A stretch of 64,000 nucleotides of DNA from positions 1 to 64,000 of the forward strand of contig NZ_JBEFNF010000001.1 in NCBI RefSeq assembly GCF_040196175.1. The letters are read 5' to 3'. Below the pieces are notes generated by a model. The model was not told the origin of the DNA. It was given only the letters and a program-made list of their open reading frames with translations, and did no database searches. The position numbers and the translations under genes were made by a program. Shown here one piece after another: positions 23,349-33,619 of the stretch (position 1 is its first letter; the number at the start of each line of letters is the position of its first letter). Source of the DNA: Halospina sp040196175 (GTDB lineage: Bacteria; Pseudomonadota; Gammaproteobacteria; Pseudomonadales; Oleiphilaceae).

Positions 23349-24515
23349 ATGAACCTCAGGTTTGTGGGTTTTTGGGTCACCATCATGATGGTCTGCGTTG
23401 TGCCGGGCGCCTGGGCGGCGCCGGAGCAGAGCGAGGCCGTTAAAGGGCAGACGGTGTCGGTGCACTTTCCCCGGCGGGTGCGGCCCCAGCCTGCGATCTC
23501 CATTGTTGGTGGGATTGAATCGGCTGGACCTAAGGCGGTGGCTTCAGAAGCGGCTCCGAGCCGCCTGTGGCCACGGCCTGATAACGACGGCAAGCGTGCC
23601 TGGAACCAGCTGTATCAGCTGAAGACAGCGCCCACCGAAGCGGAACCAGGGGGCTGTGCGGATGACTATGCCAGGTCCCTGCGCCGGCGGGTGGGGGTGA
23701 CGCGCTTCCAGCTTCTGGATTCCGAGGGCGCTGTTCTGGGCCGGCTGGACAATGTTGCGAAGGCGCTGCCGCGGATGCTGACCGAGGCATTGAGCGCGCG
23801 CGAGCGTGTTCTGATGCATTCGGCCTTTGATCGTCAGCTTTACGATCGGACCTTCAATGCGCCCACAGTCCAGGCGGTGGACCGGCGTCTGACCCGGGCC
23901 TCGGAACTGACCCGGGCGATGGGGGTGCAGTTCGTGATCTCGGGGGTCGTGCGCGATATTGGCGTGGAAGATCCGGGGGCCTGGGGGACGTCAACGGCGT
24001 CCTGGCTGGGGCGCGGGCTTGGGATCAGTAACCAGCGGCGCCGGCTTGCATTGGATCTGTTCGTGTATGACGGGCTCAGCGGGATGATTGTGATGCAGGA
24101 TCAGATTGAGGTCCGTGGTGACTGGGGCCGTGCGCCAGAGGCGGATGTCGGGTTCGCCACGCCGGCGTTTTTAGCGACTGACTTTGGTGCGCGTATTGCG
24201 GAGCGGGTTTCGGAGCTGGCTGACACTGTGGTGGAAAAGCTGGCGTGCCAGCCGTTCATCGCGTCGGTTGAGCGGGTGGATGGCGAGCGCGTCCGCATCA
24301 GTGCCGGTGCGGACTCCGGGTTGCGGCCGGGACAGAGTATGGAGCTTCTGCGCGCTGAGCGCTATCTGGACCAGCCCGGGGCTTACCCGGCGCTGCGGCC
24401 CATAGGGCAGACCCTGGAGGTTGAGCAGGTTCAGCCGCGGTTCAGCAGCGGCCATCTGCCGGTGGAAGGCGGACGGATCAACGTGCGGCGCGGCGACCGG
24501 GTTGTGGTCTGGTAG
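23349..24515 (+). CDS. FlgT-like flagellar assembly protein
   Basis: A 388-residue secreted protein. A signal peptide spans residues 1-23 (FVGFWVTIMMVCVVPGAWAA), and GGAGAG precedes the ATG at 23349. The middle domain resembles FlgT: VGVTRFQLLDSEGAVLGRLD followed by NVAKALPRMLTEAL, then VQFVISGVVRDIGVEDPGAW and a basic RRLALDLFVYDG. The C-terminal part (SVERVDGERVRISAGADSGL) has the small barrel seen in the FlgT C-domain. FlgT builds the outer H-ring of sodium-driven flagella in vibrios. No other flagellar gene is in the window, so the assignment rests on sequence alone. The 296 bp before it show no gene. Confidence 0.6.
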   Translation: MNLRFVGFWVTIMMVCVVPGAWAAPEQSEAVKGQTVSVHFPRRVRPQPAISIVGGIESAGPKAVASEAAPSRLWPRPDNDGKRAWNQLYQLKTAPTEAEPGGCADDYARSLRRRVGVTRFQLLDSEGAVLGRLDNVAKALPRMLTEALSARERVLMHSAFDRQLYDRTFNAPTVQAVDRRLTRASELTRAMGVQFVISGVVRDIGVEDPGAWGTSTASWLGRGLGISNQRRRLALDLFVYDGLSGMIVMQDQIEVRGDWGRAPEADVGFATPAFLATDFGARIAERVSELADTVVEKLACQPFIASVERVDGERVRISAGADSGLRPGQSMELLRAERYLDQPGAYPALRPIGQTLEVEQVQPRFSSGHLPVEGGRINVRRGDRVVVW

Positions 24516-24977
24516 TCACTCCTGCTCACGCCGAGCGATGGTCTGGATCTGTTCGACCATGGCGCGCAGGCCATTGCCACGGGTTGGCGAGATGTGGCGC
24601 ATCAGGTCCAGTTCTTCAAACAGGCCCTCAAGATCGACCGTCAGAAGCTCTTTGGGTGTCCGCCCGTTGAGGGCGATCATGATGATGGCGGCCAGGCCGC
24701 GCACAATCATGGCGTCGCTGTCAATCAGCAGGTAAAGGCGGCCGCTTTCCGGGTCTTTGCGGTGAATGAGCCAGACCTGGCTCTGGCAGCCGTGGACGTA
24801 GTTCTGTTCGCGCCTCTCGGCCTCCGGGAAGGGCGGCAGCTTCTTGCCCAGGTCCATGATGTAGCCGTAGCGCTCTTCCCAGTCGTCAAGCAGCTCGAAG
24901 CCGTCCTGCACATCCTCGGTGGTGATGTCGGTGCCGAGTTCGGTGTTGGTAAAGTCGGCGGTGGTTTCAGCAGTCAT
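24516..24977 (-). CDS. sufE: Cysteine desulfuration protein SufE
   Basis: A 153-residue SufE that takes the persulfide from SufS and passes it to SufB. The acceptor cysteine is Cys64 in NYVHGCQSQVW; the family motifs DWEERYGYIMDLGKKLPPFP and SDAMIVRGLAAIIMIALNGR are intact, as is the terminal helical block SPTRGNGLRAMVEQI. Last gene of the SUF operon, its ATG sharing a base with the sufT stop (TAATG). The N-terminus carries about 20 extra acidic and threonine-rich residues compared with E. coli SufE. Confidence 0.95.
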   Translation of the reverse strand: MTAETTADFTNTELGTDITTEDVQDGFELLDDWEERYGYIMDLGKKLPPFPEAERREQNYVHGCQSQVWLIHRKDPESGRLYLLIDSDAMIVRGLAAIIMIALNGRTPKELLTVDLEGLFEELDLMRHISPTRGNGLRAMVEQIQTIARREQE

Positions 24978-25516
24978 TACAGCAACCCCAGTTCCAGTTT
25001 GGCTTCGTCGGTGAGCATCTCACTGCCCCAGGGCGGGTCGAAGGTGAGTTCCACTTCAACGTCCTCCACATTGGGCACGGACTCTACTTTACGCTTAACG
25101 TCATCGGCAATCACCGGGCCCATGCCACAGCCCGGTGCGGTGAGTGTCATCAGGATGTAGGCGTGGTTGCCGTCGCTGTCGCGCCAGACCTTGCAGTCGT
25201 AGATCAGGCCCAGATCGACAACGTTAACGGGGATCTCCGGGTCGTAGCAGGTCTGGAGTGCTTCCCACACCTGGTCCTCGTTGATGCTGCCGTCGCTGGG
25301 GGTTTCAAATTCGCTTGCCGCTACCTGTTTGCCGATGGCGTCCGCGTCTTTGCCGTCAATGCGTGCCAGGTTGCCGTTCACGGCGACGGAGAAGCTGCCG
25401 CCCAAAGCCTGTGTGAGAGTCACGAAGGTACCCTCGGGGATGTTGATGGCGGTGCCGGAGGGCACCAGCCGGGCTTCAACATCGCGCTGGGTTACGACAA
25501 CTTCCCGATCCTGCAT
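24977..25516 (-). CDS. sufT: SufT, Fe-S assembly protein with a MIP18/DUF59 domain
   Basis: A 179-residue SufT. The N-terminal part (REVVVTQRDVEARLVPSGTA and the TFVTLTQALGGSFSV block) is the SufT-specific extension; residues about 95-175 are the DUF59/MIP18 domain with CYDPEIPVNVVDLGLIYD, LMTLTAPGCGMGP and VELTFDPPW. SufT acts in Fe-S maturation, mainly when demand is high. The start at 25516 is used because it matches the family N-terminus and keeps the gene 17 bp clear of sufA. It ends in a one-base overlap with sufE. Confidence 0.92.
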   Translation of the reverse strand: MQDREVVVTQRDVEARLVPSGTAINIPEGTFVTLTQALGGSFSVAVNGNLARIDGKDADAIGKQVAASEFETPSDGSINEDQVWEALQTCYDPEIPVNVVDLGLIYDCKVWRDSDGNHAYILMTLTAPGCGMGPVIADDVKRKVESVPNVEDVEVELTFDPPWGSEMLTDEAKLELGLL

Positions 25517-25533
25517 AGTCTGTTCCGGTTGCC

Positions 25534-25890
25534 TCAGTTCACCGCAAAGCTTTCGCCGCAGCCGCATTCGGCGGTGGCGTTGGGATTGCGGAATTCAAAC
25601 ATACTGTTGACGCCCTGTGTAATGAAACCAATCTCGGTGCCACCCACCATGGTGAGGTCGGTGCTGCTGACGTAGACGGTGACGTCATCGGCTACCGGGA
25701 AGGCAATGTCGTCTTCACCGGGTTGCTCCACGAAGGATGTGGTGTATTTGAACCCGGAACAGCCGGATTTCTTGGTGCCAAGGCGTACCCCGGCCATTTC
25801 CGGGCGCTTTTTCAGTTGTTCGCGACTGTGATCGATGGCGGCTTCGGTCATGGTGACGCCGGTCTGTGGCGTTACAGTTTCCGCTGTCAT
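25534..25890 (-). CDS. sufA: SufA/IscA-type Fe-S carrier
   Basis: A 118-residue A-type carrier that ferries Fe-S clusters to targets. The three cluster cysteines are present: Cys44 in KSGCSGF and Cys109 and Cys111 in ECGCGESF. The core GVRLGTKKSGCSGFKYTTSF and the GGTEIGF segment are typical. Position between sufS and sufT makes SufA the better name than IscA. About 14 residues precede the usual start (MTAETVTPQTGVT). Gaps to neighbours are 17 and 35 bp, so operon membership is likely. Confidence 0.93.
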   Translation of the reverse strand: MTAETVTPQTGVTMTEAAIDHSREQLKKRPEMAGVRLGTKKSGCSGFKYTTSFVEQPGEDDIAFPVADDVTVYVSSTDLTMVGGTEIGFITQGVNSMFEFRNPNATAECGCGESFAVN

Positions 25891-25925
25891 CTTGCCCTCC
25901 TGATTCCGATGGGCGATTGTGTTTC

Positions 25926-27143
25926 TTACTTGCCGGTGAACAGGCGCTGGATCTTCTGCAGACCCTGGAAGAACGAATCCACCTCTTCCACCGTATTATA
26001 AAACGCGAATGAGGCTCTGGCAGTCCCTGCAATGCCAAAATGCTCCATAAGCGGCATGCAGCAGTGATGGCCTGTGCGGATGGCAATGCCCTGCTGGTCC
26101 AGCAGGGTGCCCAGATCGCTGGGATGCAGACCCTCGAGCCAGAACGAGAGCACGGGTACCCGGTTGGGCGCCTGGCCGTAACGGGTCAGGCCGGGGAAGT
26201 CGCCGACCCAATCGTCCACGCGCCGGCCCAGGGCGGTCTCTGCCTCATGAACATTGTCATGGCCCAGGTCGTTGAGGTAGCGCATGGCGGTGGCCAGCCC
26301 GACGGCCTCGGCGATGGCCGGCGTGCCGGCCTCGAAGCGGTAGGGCGCTTTCTGGAAGCTGGTGCCCTCAAAGCTTACCCGGTGGATCATCTCACCACCG
26401 GTCTGGTAAACGGGCCATTCGTTAAGCAGGTCTTCTCGGCCGTACAGCACGCCGATGCCGGTGGGGCCGAACAGCTTGTGGCCGGAGAACACGTAGAAGT
26501 CACAGTCCAGCGCCTGTACGTCCGCACCCAGGTGCGGGATGGCCTGGGCGCCGTCGACCAGGGTGTACGCGCCCACCTGCTTGGCGGCGGCAACCATCGC
26601 CGTTGCCGGGTTGATGGTACCCAGAACGTTAGATACTTCGGTGATGGCGAAGACTTTTGTGCGCTCACTGAGCTGGTCACGGAAGCTCTGCTGATCCAGC
26701 TCGCCCTCGGGGGTGACCTCGATCACCTTCAGGGTTGCGCCGGTGGCCTCGGCCAGCATCTGCCAGGGCACGATGTTGGCGTGGTGTTCCATGCGCGAGA
26801 CCAGGATCTCGTCACCCTGCTTCAGGCTGCGATAGAACCCGTTGGCCACCAGGTTGATGCCTTCGGTGGTGCCGCGTGTCCAGATGATCTCATTGGCGCT
26901 GGCGGCGTTGATCTGGGCGCGCACTGTTTCGCGGGCACCCTCGAACAACGACGTGGCGCGGTCGCCCAGGGTGTGGGCGCCGCGGTGTACGTTGGAGTGG
27001 GTCTCGCGCAGGTACTGGGTCATCGCCTCCATCACCGCCTGCGGCTTCTGCGACGAGGCGGCGTTGTCCAGATAGATCAGAGGCTTACCGTTGATCTGCT
27101 GCTCGAGAATGGGGAAATCCGTGCGCACCTGCTCCAGGTTCAT
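25926..27143 (-). CDS. sufS: Cysteine desulfurase SufS
   Basis: A 405-residue type II cysteine desulfurase using pyridoxal phosphate to release sulfur from cysteine. The cofactor lysine is Lys223 in VFSGHKLFGPTG; the aspartate-histidine pair is in LVDGAQAIPHL and MEHHANIVPW; the catalytic loop IRTGHHCCMPL holds Cys361. The N-terminal IYLDNAASSQKP is textbook. A four-base overlap (ATGA) with the sufD stop shows tight coupling. Start, length and motifs are all standard. Confidence 0.97.
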   Translation of the reverse strand: MNLEQVRTDFPILEQQINGKPLIYLDNAASSQKPQAVMEAMTQYLRETHSNVHRGAHTLGDRATSLFEGARETVRAQINAASANEIIWTRGTTEGINLVANGFYRSLKQGDEILVSRMEHHANIVPWQMLAEATGATLKVIEVTPEGELDQQSFRDQLSERTKVFAITEVSNVLGTINPATAMVAAAKQVGAYTLVDGAQAIPHLGADVQALDCDFYVFSGHKLFGPTGIGVLYGREDLLNEWPVYQTGGEMIHRVSFEGTSFQKAPYRFEAGTPAIAEAVGLATAMRYLNDLGHDNVHEAETALGRRVDDWVGDFPGLTRYGQAPNRVPVLSFWLEGLHPSDLGTLLDQQGIAIRTGHHCCMPLMEHFGIAGTARASFAFYNTVEEVDSFFQGLQKIQRLFTGK

Positions 27144-28447
27144 TCAGCGGCCCTCCTGAAGCTGGCCTCGATGAAGTCCGTGAGGCGGGTGTTGACCGCC
27201 TCGCGGATGTCTTCGAGCGGCACTTGGCCCACCAGCTCATGCACGAAAGCCATGCTGAGCATGGTAGCAGCCGTGTCGCGGTCGATGCCGCGTGAGGTCA
27301 GGTAGAACAGCGAGCTCTCATCCAGCTGGCCGACGGTGGCGCCGTGGGCGCAGGTGACGTCGTCCGCATAGATCTCTAGCTCCGGCTTGGTATCGATCTC
27401 GGCGTTGGTCGACAGCAGCAGGTTTTTGTTGTTCATATCCGCGTGCGACTGCTGGGCGTCCGGGTGGATATGAATGCGACCGTTGAACACGGCATGTGAG
27501 CGATCCGCCGCTAGGCAGCGGTAGTTCTCGTCGCTGTCGCAGTTGGGCACCACATGGTCAATGGCCGTGTGGTTGTCGTAGTGCTGGCGGTCCTGGGTCA
27601 GGGCGATGCCGTTAAGCCGGGTGTAGCCGCCCTGGCCTTCAAGGCGCACCTGCAGATCGTGGCGGCGCAGGTCGCCGCCAAAGCCGATGCAGTGGCTGTC
27701 AAGCCGGGCATTGGCGCCAACCTTCACGCCGGTGGCGCCGACCTGGCGGACGTTGACCGGGTCCATGCACAGGCGGATGTAGGTGATATTGGCGCTGTCA
27801 TCGAGCAGCAGCTCGGAGACGCTGTCCACCAGTACCGGCTGCTCGCCGTTACTGATGAACTCTTCCACCAGCGTCATCTTGCTGCCCTGGCCCGCTTCGA
27901 CCATCAGGCGCGGGTAGTTGGAGCCGCTGGCGCCGGCATCCGTGACGTACTGCACGTATACTGGTTTGTCTACGCTGATGTCGGCGCCCAGCCGGATCAG
28001 CAGGCCGTCTTCCAGGCGCGCGGTGTTGAGCGCGGCGAGCTGGGTGGTGCCGTGATCCAGCGTGGTATCCAGTTTTTTCGCCACGCTTTGCGCAGTGACG
28101 TCGTCTAGGTCGGCGAACCGGCGGATGTCAACGCCGCTGGCAGTGGGCAGCTCGCTGTGGTCCAGGTCCACCACGCCATTGCGGATTACCAAACGGTAGA
28201 TGCCTTCCACGCTGCGGTAATCGGCATCGCCGGTGGCCTGGGTCAGCGGTGCCAGTTCCGGATCCAGCTTGAGGTAACGGCTGGAGTATTTCCAGTTTTC
28301 GGTCCGGCGGTTGGGCAGGGCCATGCCGGTGATGGCGTTGCTGCGGATGTCGCGCAGGCTTTTCAGCGGCGCGGGCAGCTGCTTTCCGCCTTGCGGTGTG
28401 AAGGCAGTGTCCAGCGGTGTTGCGGGCGTCTTGTGCGCAAGTGTCAT
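27140..28447 (-). CDS. sufD: SUF scaffold subunit SufD
   Basis: A 435-residue SufD, which pairs with SufB and SufC in the scaffold complex that builds Fe-S clusters. The N-terminal helices (LPNRRTENWKYSSRYL, residues 45-60) are followed by a parallel beta-helix core and the C-terminal block with CAHGATVGQLDESSLFYLTS and RGIDRDTAATMLSMAFVHEL, which includes the SufD histidine used at the SufB interface. Starts 9 bp after sufC and overlaps sufS by four bases. Confidence 0.96.
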   Translation of the reverse strand: MTLAHKTPATPLDTAFTPQGGKQLPAPLKSLRDIRSNAITGMALPNRRTENWKYSSRYLKLDPELAPLTQATGDADYRSVEGIYRLVIRNGVVDLDHSELPTASGVDIRRFADLDDVTAQSVAKKLDTTLDHGTTQLAALNTARLEDGLLIRLGADISVDKPVYVQYVTDAGASGSNYPRLMVEAGQGSKMTLVEEFISNGEQPVLVDSVSELLLDDSANITYIRLCMDPVNVRQVGATGVKVGANARLDSHCIGFGGDLRRHDLQVRLEGQGGYTRLNGIALTQDRQHYDNHTAIDHVVPNCDSDENYRCLAADRSHAVFNGRIHIHPDAQQSHADMNNKNLLLSTNAEIDTKPELEIYADDVTCAHGATVGQLDESSLFYLTSRGIDRDTAATMLSMAFVHELVGQVPLEDIREAVNTRLTDFIEASFRRAAE

Positions 28448-28456
28448 GGAACCTCC

Positions 28457-29218
28457 TTAACCGGCTGCTTCCGCTTCGTTGATGCCGAGCCAGCCATAGC
28501 CGTGTTCTTCGAGTTCCATCGCCAGCTGCTTGTCGCCGCTCTTGATGATCTGGCCACCGGCGAGCACGTGCACGACGTCCGGCACGATGTGGTTGAGCAG
28601 GCGCTGGTAGTGGGTAACAACCAGGAAGGAGCGGTTGTCATCGCGCAGGGTGTTGACGCCGCCGGCTATGGTTTTGAGGGCGTCGATGTCGAGCCCGGAG
28701 TCGGTCTCGTCGAGGATGCCCAGGCGCGGTTCCATCAGCAGCATCTGCATGATCTCGTTGCGCTTTTTCTCGCCGCCGGAGAAGCCTTCGTTGACGCCGC
28801 GCTTGAGGAAGTCGGTATTGAGGTCGACCTGCTTGGCTTTTTCCTTGGCGAGTTTCATGAAGCTGGGGGCGTCGAGCTCGTTCTGGCCACGGTGCTTGCG
28901 CAGGTTGTTGACGGCCTCGCGCAGGAACTGAAGGTTACTGACGCCGGGAATTTCGACCGGGTACTGGAACGCCAGGAACAGGCCGGCAAGTGCACGTTCT
29001 TCTACTTCCAGATCGAGCAGATTATGGCCGTCGAACAGGATTTCGCCGTCGGTTACTTCGAAGGCTTCATGGCCGACGAGGACCTGGGCGAGGGTGGATT
29101 TGCCGGAACCGTTGGGGCCCATGACGGCGTGCACTTCGCCGGGTTGGATGTCGAGGTTGATGCCCTTGAGGATGGGGGTGCCCTCGACGCTGGCGTGGAG
29201 GTTTTTGATGGTCAGCAT
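28457..29218 (-). CDS. sufC: SUF ATPase SufC
   Basis: A 253-residue ABC-type ATPase that drives the SufBCD scaffold. Walker A GPNGSGKST spans residues 34-42, the signature is FSGGEKKRNEIMQML, Walker B LGILDETDSGLDIDALK, and the switch histidine sits in FLVVTHYQRLL. Typical length. The gap to sufB upstream is 204 bp and filled by a palindromic repeat, unlike the tight spacing of the rest of the operon, so sufC onward may be tuned separately from sufB. Confidence 0.97.
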   Translation of the reverse strand: MLTIKNLHASVEGTPILKGINLDIQPGEVHAVMGPNGSGKSTLAQVLVGHEAFEVTDGEILFDGHNLLDLEVEERALAGLFLAFQYPVEIPGVSNLQFLREAVNNLRKHRGQNELDAPSFMKLAKEKAKQVDLNTDFLKRGVNEGFSGGEKKRNEIMQMLLMEPRLGILDETDSGLDIDALKTIAGGVNTLRDDNRSFLVVTHYQRLLNHIVPDVVHVLAGGQIIKSGDKQLAMELEEHGYGWLGINEAEAAG

Positions 29219-29283
29219 GTGGGTGCTCTCTATAGCGTTTTCAGTTGTTTCAAGACTGATGATTTGTTGCCTGCGGCGGGTAT

Positions 29284-29373
29284 GGCACTACTCACCGGGA
29301 ATCGCTGTGAATACGTCCGTGTACGCTGCTCTTCCGCCATCCATGGCTCCAGAGCTTCCCGGTGAGTAGCGCC
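29284..29373. repeat. Palindromic repeat element between sufB and sufC (family B)
   Basis: Arms of 18 bases with one mismatch (CTACTCACCGGGAA and its complement TTCCCGGTGAGTAG are the perfect inner 14) enclose about 54 bp reading ATCGCTGTGAATACGTCCGT at the left and CATCCATGGCTCC towards the right. The layout CCGGGA-CGCTGTGAA...ATCCATGG-like core...CCGGGA is shared with 60958-61052, so it is a dispersed palindromic unit. As RNA it would form a long hairpin between sufB and sufC. Confidence 0.65.
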
Positions 29374-29422
29374 ACACCCGCCTCGATTCGCACGCCCTGA
29401 ATACGCAGGGCTCGAGCCTGGA

Positions 29423-30952
<1,530 letters not shown>

Positions 30953-31498
30953 GGCTGCAACTCCACTGTTTTCGGGCCCGCGCTGCGTGGCGCCGGCCTT
31001 TCATGAACGGATAAATTCGGAGAAGACAGCGTTAGCGGATGTCTTGCCGGAATTCATCCAACCCCAAATGCATGCGCTTTAAGCGCCCACTGGTTTCTAC
31101 GCCCAGCCTTTTTATGCAGCCCAATTGTACAAAAGTTGAGTGTTTTTGTCAGGTATTTATTCAGCGTACTTCGGGTCACGCCAAAATCTGTTGGTGACCA
31201 TGATTATACGAAAATGAGCATGGCCAGGGTTAATCGTGTTGATAGGGGATCTGTACGAGTAGAATCCGCATTTTCAAAGGTCAGCAGTAACCCATGAACA
31301 GATGCTGAGGTGGTGCATTTGCCGGCCATGCAGATTGGCCCGATCCGCTCAGAGTGCCTGGTTAATGCCCGTGCAGACACGGACATGTTTTGCCCGATAG
31401 TGCGCAGCGCCCTTCCTATTGTCAGAAACGTGTCACAAGCCCGCGCTAGTTTGGGTCGAGCTCGATCAGAGCATTAACCATAAACAAGGAGATGATCT
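30953..31498. other. Gap of 546 bp between sufB and the lipoprotein gene
   Basis: No convincing gene. A 60-codon minus-strand frame at 31204-31386 has no ribosome binding site and is not protein-like. The gap must hold the divergent promoters of the SUF operon and of the lipoprotein gene. TATAAT occurs on the minus strand at 31203-31208, but 250 bp before sufB. I found no clear regulator site. Confidence 0.5.
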
Positions 31499-33526
31499 AT
31501 GTTGCGGCAACAGCACGGCAGAGTCTGTTTTCAGTTAGCGCTTGCCCCACTGACTATGGGATTAGCCATCACGCTGGGCGGTTGCGTTGGCGACGACGGC
31601 GACCAGGGACCACGAGGCGCGCAGGGGCCGTCAGGCCCGGAAGGGCCTCAGGGGCCGTCAGGTCCGGAAGGGTCTCAGGGGGCCGCGACGGTTGCCCTTG
31701 AGCAAACCGGTCGATATGCCCCAGTGGACGCCCCCTTCGACGAGGGCGCAGCGGAAATCGTCTCTTACAACAAGGGCACCCAGGAAATCTTTCTGGTGAA
31801 TGCCAACGCTGGCGTAGCTCAGATCCTGAATATCAGCTCGCCCGCTAACCCCACCAAATCGGGGGATGACATTAATGCTGCCTCCGATGTGGAGGACGAC
31901 AACGGGCTGAATGACGGGGCTATGGGCGATGTCAATTCCGTGGCGGTCGGGGGTGGCACCGTCGCCGTAGCCGTAGCCGCCGACGACGAACAGGCCAACG
32001 GCTATGTGGCCTTCTACCAGGCCAGCGACCGCACCTTCCTGGGTAGCGTGAAAGTGGGCGCCCTGCCGGACATGGTGACCTTCGCCGATGACAGCACCGT
32101 GCTGGTCGCCAATGAGGGCGAGCCCAATGACGACTACAGCAATGACCCCGAGGGTTCGGTAAGCATCATTGACCTGAGCGGTGGGGTGGCCTCGGCGTCC
32201 GAACAAAAAGCCGGGTTTACGGCCTTCAACCAGGGCAATGCCAAAGCCGGCGAGCTGCCCGACGACGTGCGGATCTTCGGGAACGAGGGCGTTCAGGGGC
32301 TGGGAGTGACCAGCGTCGCGGATACCGACCCGGCAACGGTCACGGTGGATGATGCTTCCGGAATCTCGGTTGACCAATGGGTGACCATCGCCAGTAACGA
32401 CGATCCCGTCGCCTACCGCGTCACTTCCAAATCTGGAAACACCCTCACCCTCCACGACGAGCTGGACGGTGACACGAAAGAATACGATCAGCTCGGCGAT
32501 CTCGCCGTCTACCCCTACGAGGGCGGTTCCACGGTCGCGCAGGACCTGGAGCCGGAGTACATCACAGTCGCCGAGGATGGCAAGACCGCTTGGGTTAGCC
32601 TTCAGGAGAACAACGCCCTCGCCAGGGTGGACTTGGCCGCTGCCGAGATCAGCGCCATCCAGGCCCTGGGTTTCAAGAACCACAATGTCCCCGGCATGGG
32701 CCTGGATGCCAGTGACGAGGATGGTCCGGCGGAAGAGGGCGCGGTCAATATCCAGACGCACCCCATCTCCGGTATGTACATGCCGGACTCGGTGGCCTCC
32801 TTTACCCAGAATGGAGAGACCTACGTGCTTACCGCCAACGAAGGGGACGCCCGGGAATACGACGCCCTTAGTGAAGAGATTGCCCTGGATGCTTTCGAGG
32901 GCCAGATTGATAGTGACTTCGATTACTCAGATGTCTTCAAGGATGAAAACGCCGGCGATCTGGATTCTACCTTCACACTGGGTGACGAGGACGGCGACGA
33001 CAAAGTGGAAAAGCTCTACAGCTACGGTGCACGTTCTTTCTCCATTCGCGATGGCCAGGGCAATCTGATCTTTGACAGTGGCGACGAGTTTGCACGCAAG
33101 GTCGCCGAAGTGGCGCCTGAGCACTTTAACGTCGATAACGACGACGACCTGGGCGCTGAAGAGCGGAGCACCGCCAAAGGCACCGAGCCGGAGGCGTTGG
33201 CCGTTGGTGACGTGGATGGCCGCACCTTTGCTTTCATCGGCCTCGAGCGCCAGGGCGGGATAATGGTCTATGACGTGACCAACCCCCACGCCGCCGAATT
33301 CGTCCAGTACACCTCGAATCGGGATTTCACAGAAGACCGTTTCCTAAAAAAGGATGTGGATAACGACGGCGACAAGGAAGAGGTGGCCAACCCTGCGGCG
33401 GGCGACATCGGTCCGGAGGGCATGGCTTTCGTCCCCGCCGCTGCCAGCCCGGGTGATCGCCCGCTACTGATCGTGGGTAATGAAGTTAGTGGGAGCACAT
33501 CCATTTACAGGATCGTCCTGCGCTAA
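31499..33526 (+). CDS. Choice-of-anchor I family lipoprotein with a collagen-like repeat
   Basis: A 675-residue secreted protein related to alkaline-phosphatase-like choice-of-anchor I proteins. The start has AGGAG at seven bases. The signal ends in the lipobox LGGC with lipid-carrying Cys29. Directly after it come ten Gly-X-Y triplets (residues 31-60, e.g. GPRGAQGPSGPEGPQ), a collagen-like stalk. The rest is a beta-propeller-type domain: AEIVSYNKGTQEIFLVNANA, LVANEGEPNDDYSNDPEGSV, PEYITVAEDGKTAWVSLQEN, YVLTANEGDAREYD, GPEGMAFVP. Composition is strongly acidic, fitting a salt-adapted cell. Enzyme activity is not certain; a surface phosphatase or phytase-like role is one option. Monocistronic, with a strong terminator behind it. 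Confidence 0.82.
   Translation: MLRQQHGRVCFQLALAPLTMGLAITLGGCVGDDGDQGPRGAQGPSGPEGPQGPSGPEGSQGAATVALEQTGRYAPVDAPFDEGAAEIVSYNKGTQEIFLVNANAGVAQILNISSPANPTKSGDDINAASDVEDDNGLNDGAMGDVNSVAVGGGTVAVAVAADDEQANGYVAFYQASDRTFLGSVKVGALPDMVTFADDSTVLVANEGEPNDDYSNDPEGSVSIIDLSGGVASASEQKAGFTAFNQGNAKAGELPDDVRIFGNEGVQGLGVTSVADTDPATVTVDDASGISVDQWVTIASNDDPVAYRVTSKSGNTLTLHDELDGDTKEYDQLGDLAVYPYEGGSTVAQDLEPEYITVAEDGKTAWVSLQENNALARVDLAAAEISAIQALGFKNHNVPGMGLDASDEDGPAEEGAVNIQTHPISGMYMPDSVASFTQNGETYVLTANEGDAREYDALSEEIALDAFEGQIDSDFDYSDVFKDENAGDLDSTFTLGDEDGDDKVEKLYSYGARSFSIRDGQGNLIFDSGDEFARKVAEVAPEHFNVDNDDDLGAEERSTAKGTEPEALAVGDVDGRTFAFIGLERQGGIMVYDVTNPHAAEFVQYTSNRDFTEDRFLKKDVDNDGDKEEVANPAAGDIGPEGMAFVPAAASPGDRPLLIVGNEVSGSTSIYRIVLR
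31624..31677 (+). repeat. Two tandem 27-bp units encoding the collagen-like stalk
   Basis: Units 31624-31650 and 31651-31677 differ at two positions; each encodes GPSGPEGPQ or its GSQ variant. A partial third unit follows. Such direct repeats can gain or lose units by slippage and so change stalk length. Confidence 0.8.
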
Positions 33527-33554
33527 AGCCAGCGCCTGGACATGAGTGGCACTG

Positions 33555-33580
33555 ACGGGCCCCGATCTGGGCCCGTTTTT
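33555..33580 (+). terminator. Intrinsic terminator behind the lipoprotein gene
   Basis: Perfect 8-bp stem ACGGGCCC/GGGCCCGT with a six-base loop and a run of five T, 29 bp after the stop codon. Confidence 0.92.
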
Positions 33581-33619
33581 AGTGCAGCTATAGTCAATGC
33601 TTGAGGCCAAACCGGTACG

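Noticed and set aside
26040..27305. Plus-strand frame of about 420 codons opposite sufS
   Set aside because: Antisense shadow; SufS on the other strand is certain.
28157..29365. Long plus-strand frame of about 400 codons across sufD and sufC
   Set aside because: Antisense shadow of two certain genes in GC-rich DNA; no ribosome binding site and low-complexity valine/aspartate/glycine composition.
31204..31386. Small minus-strand gene of 60 codons upstream of the SUF operon
   Set aside because: No ribosome binding site, uneven composition, and not tied to any neighbour.
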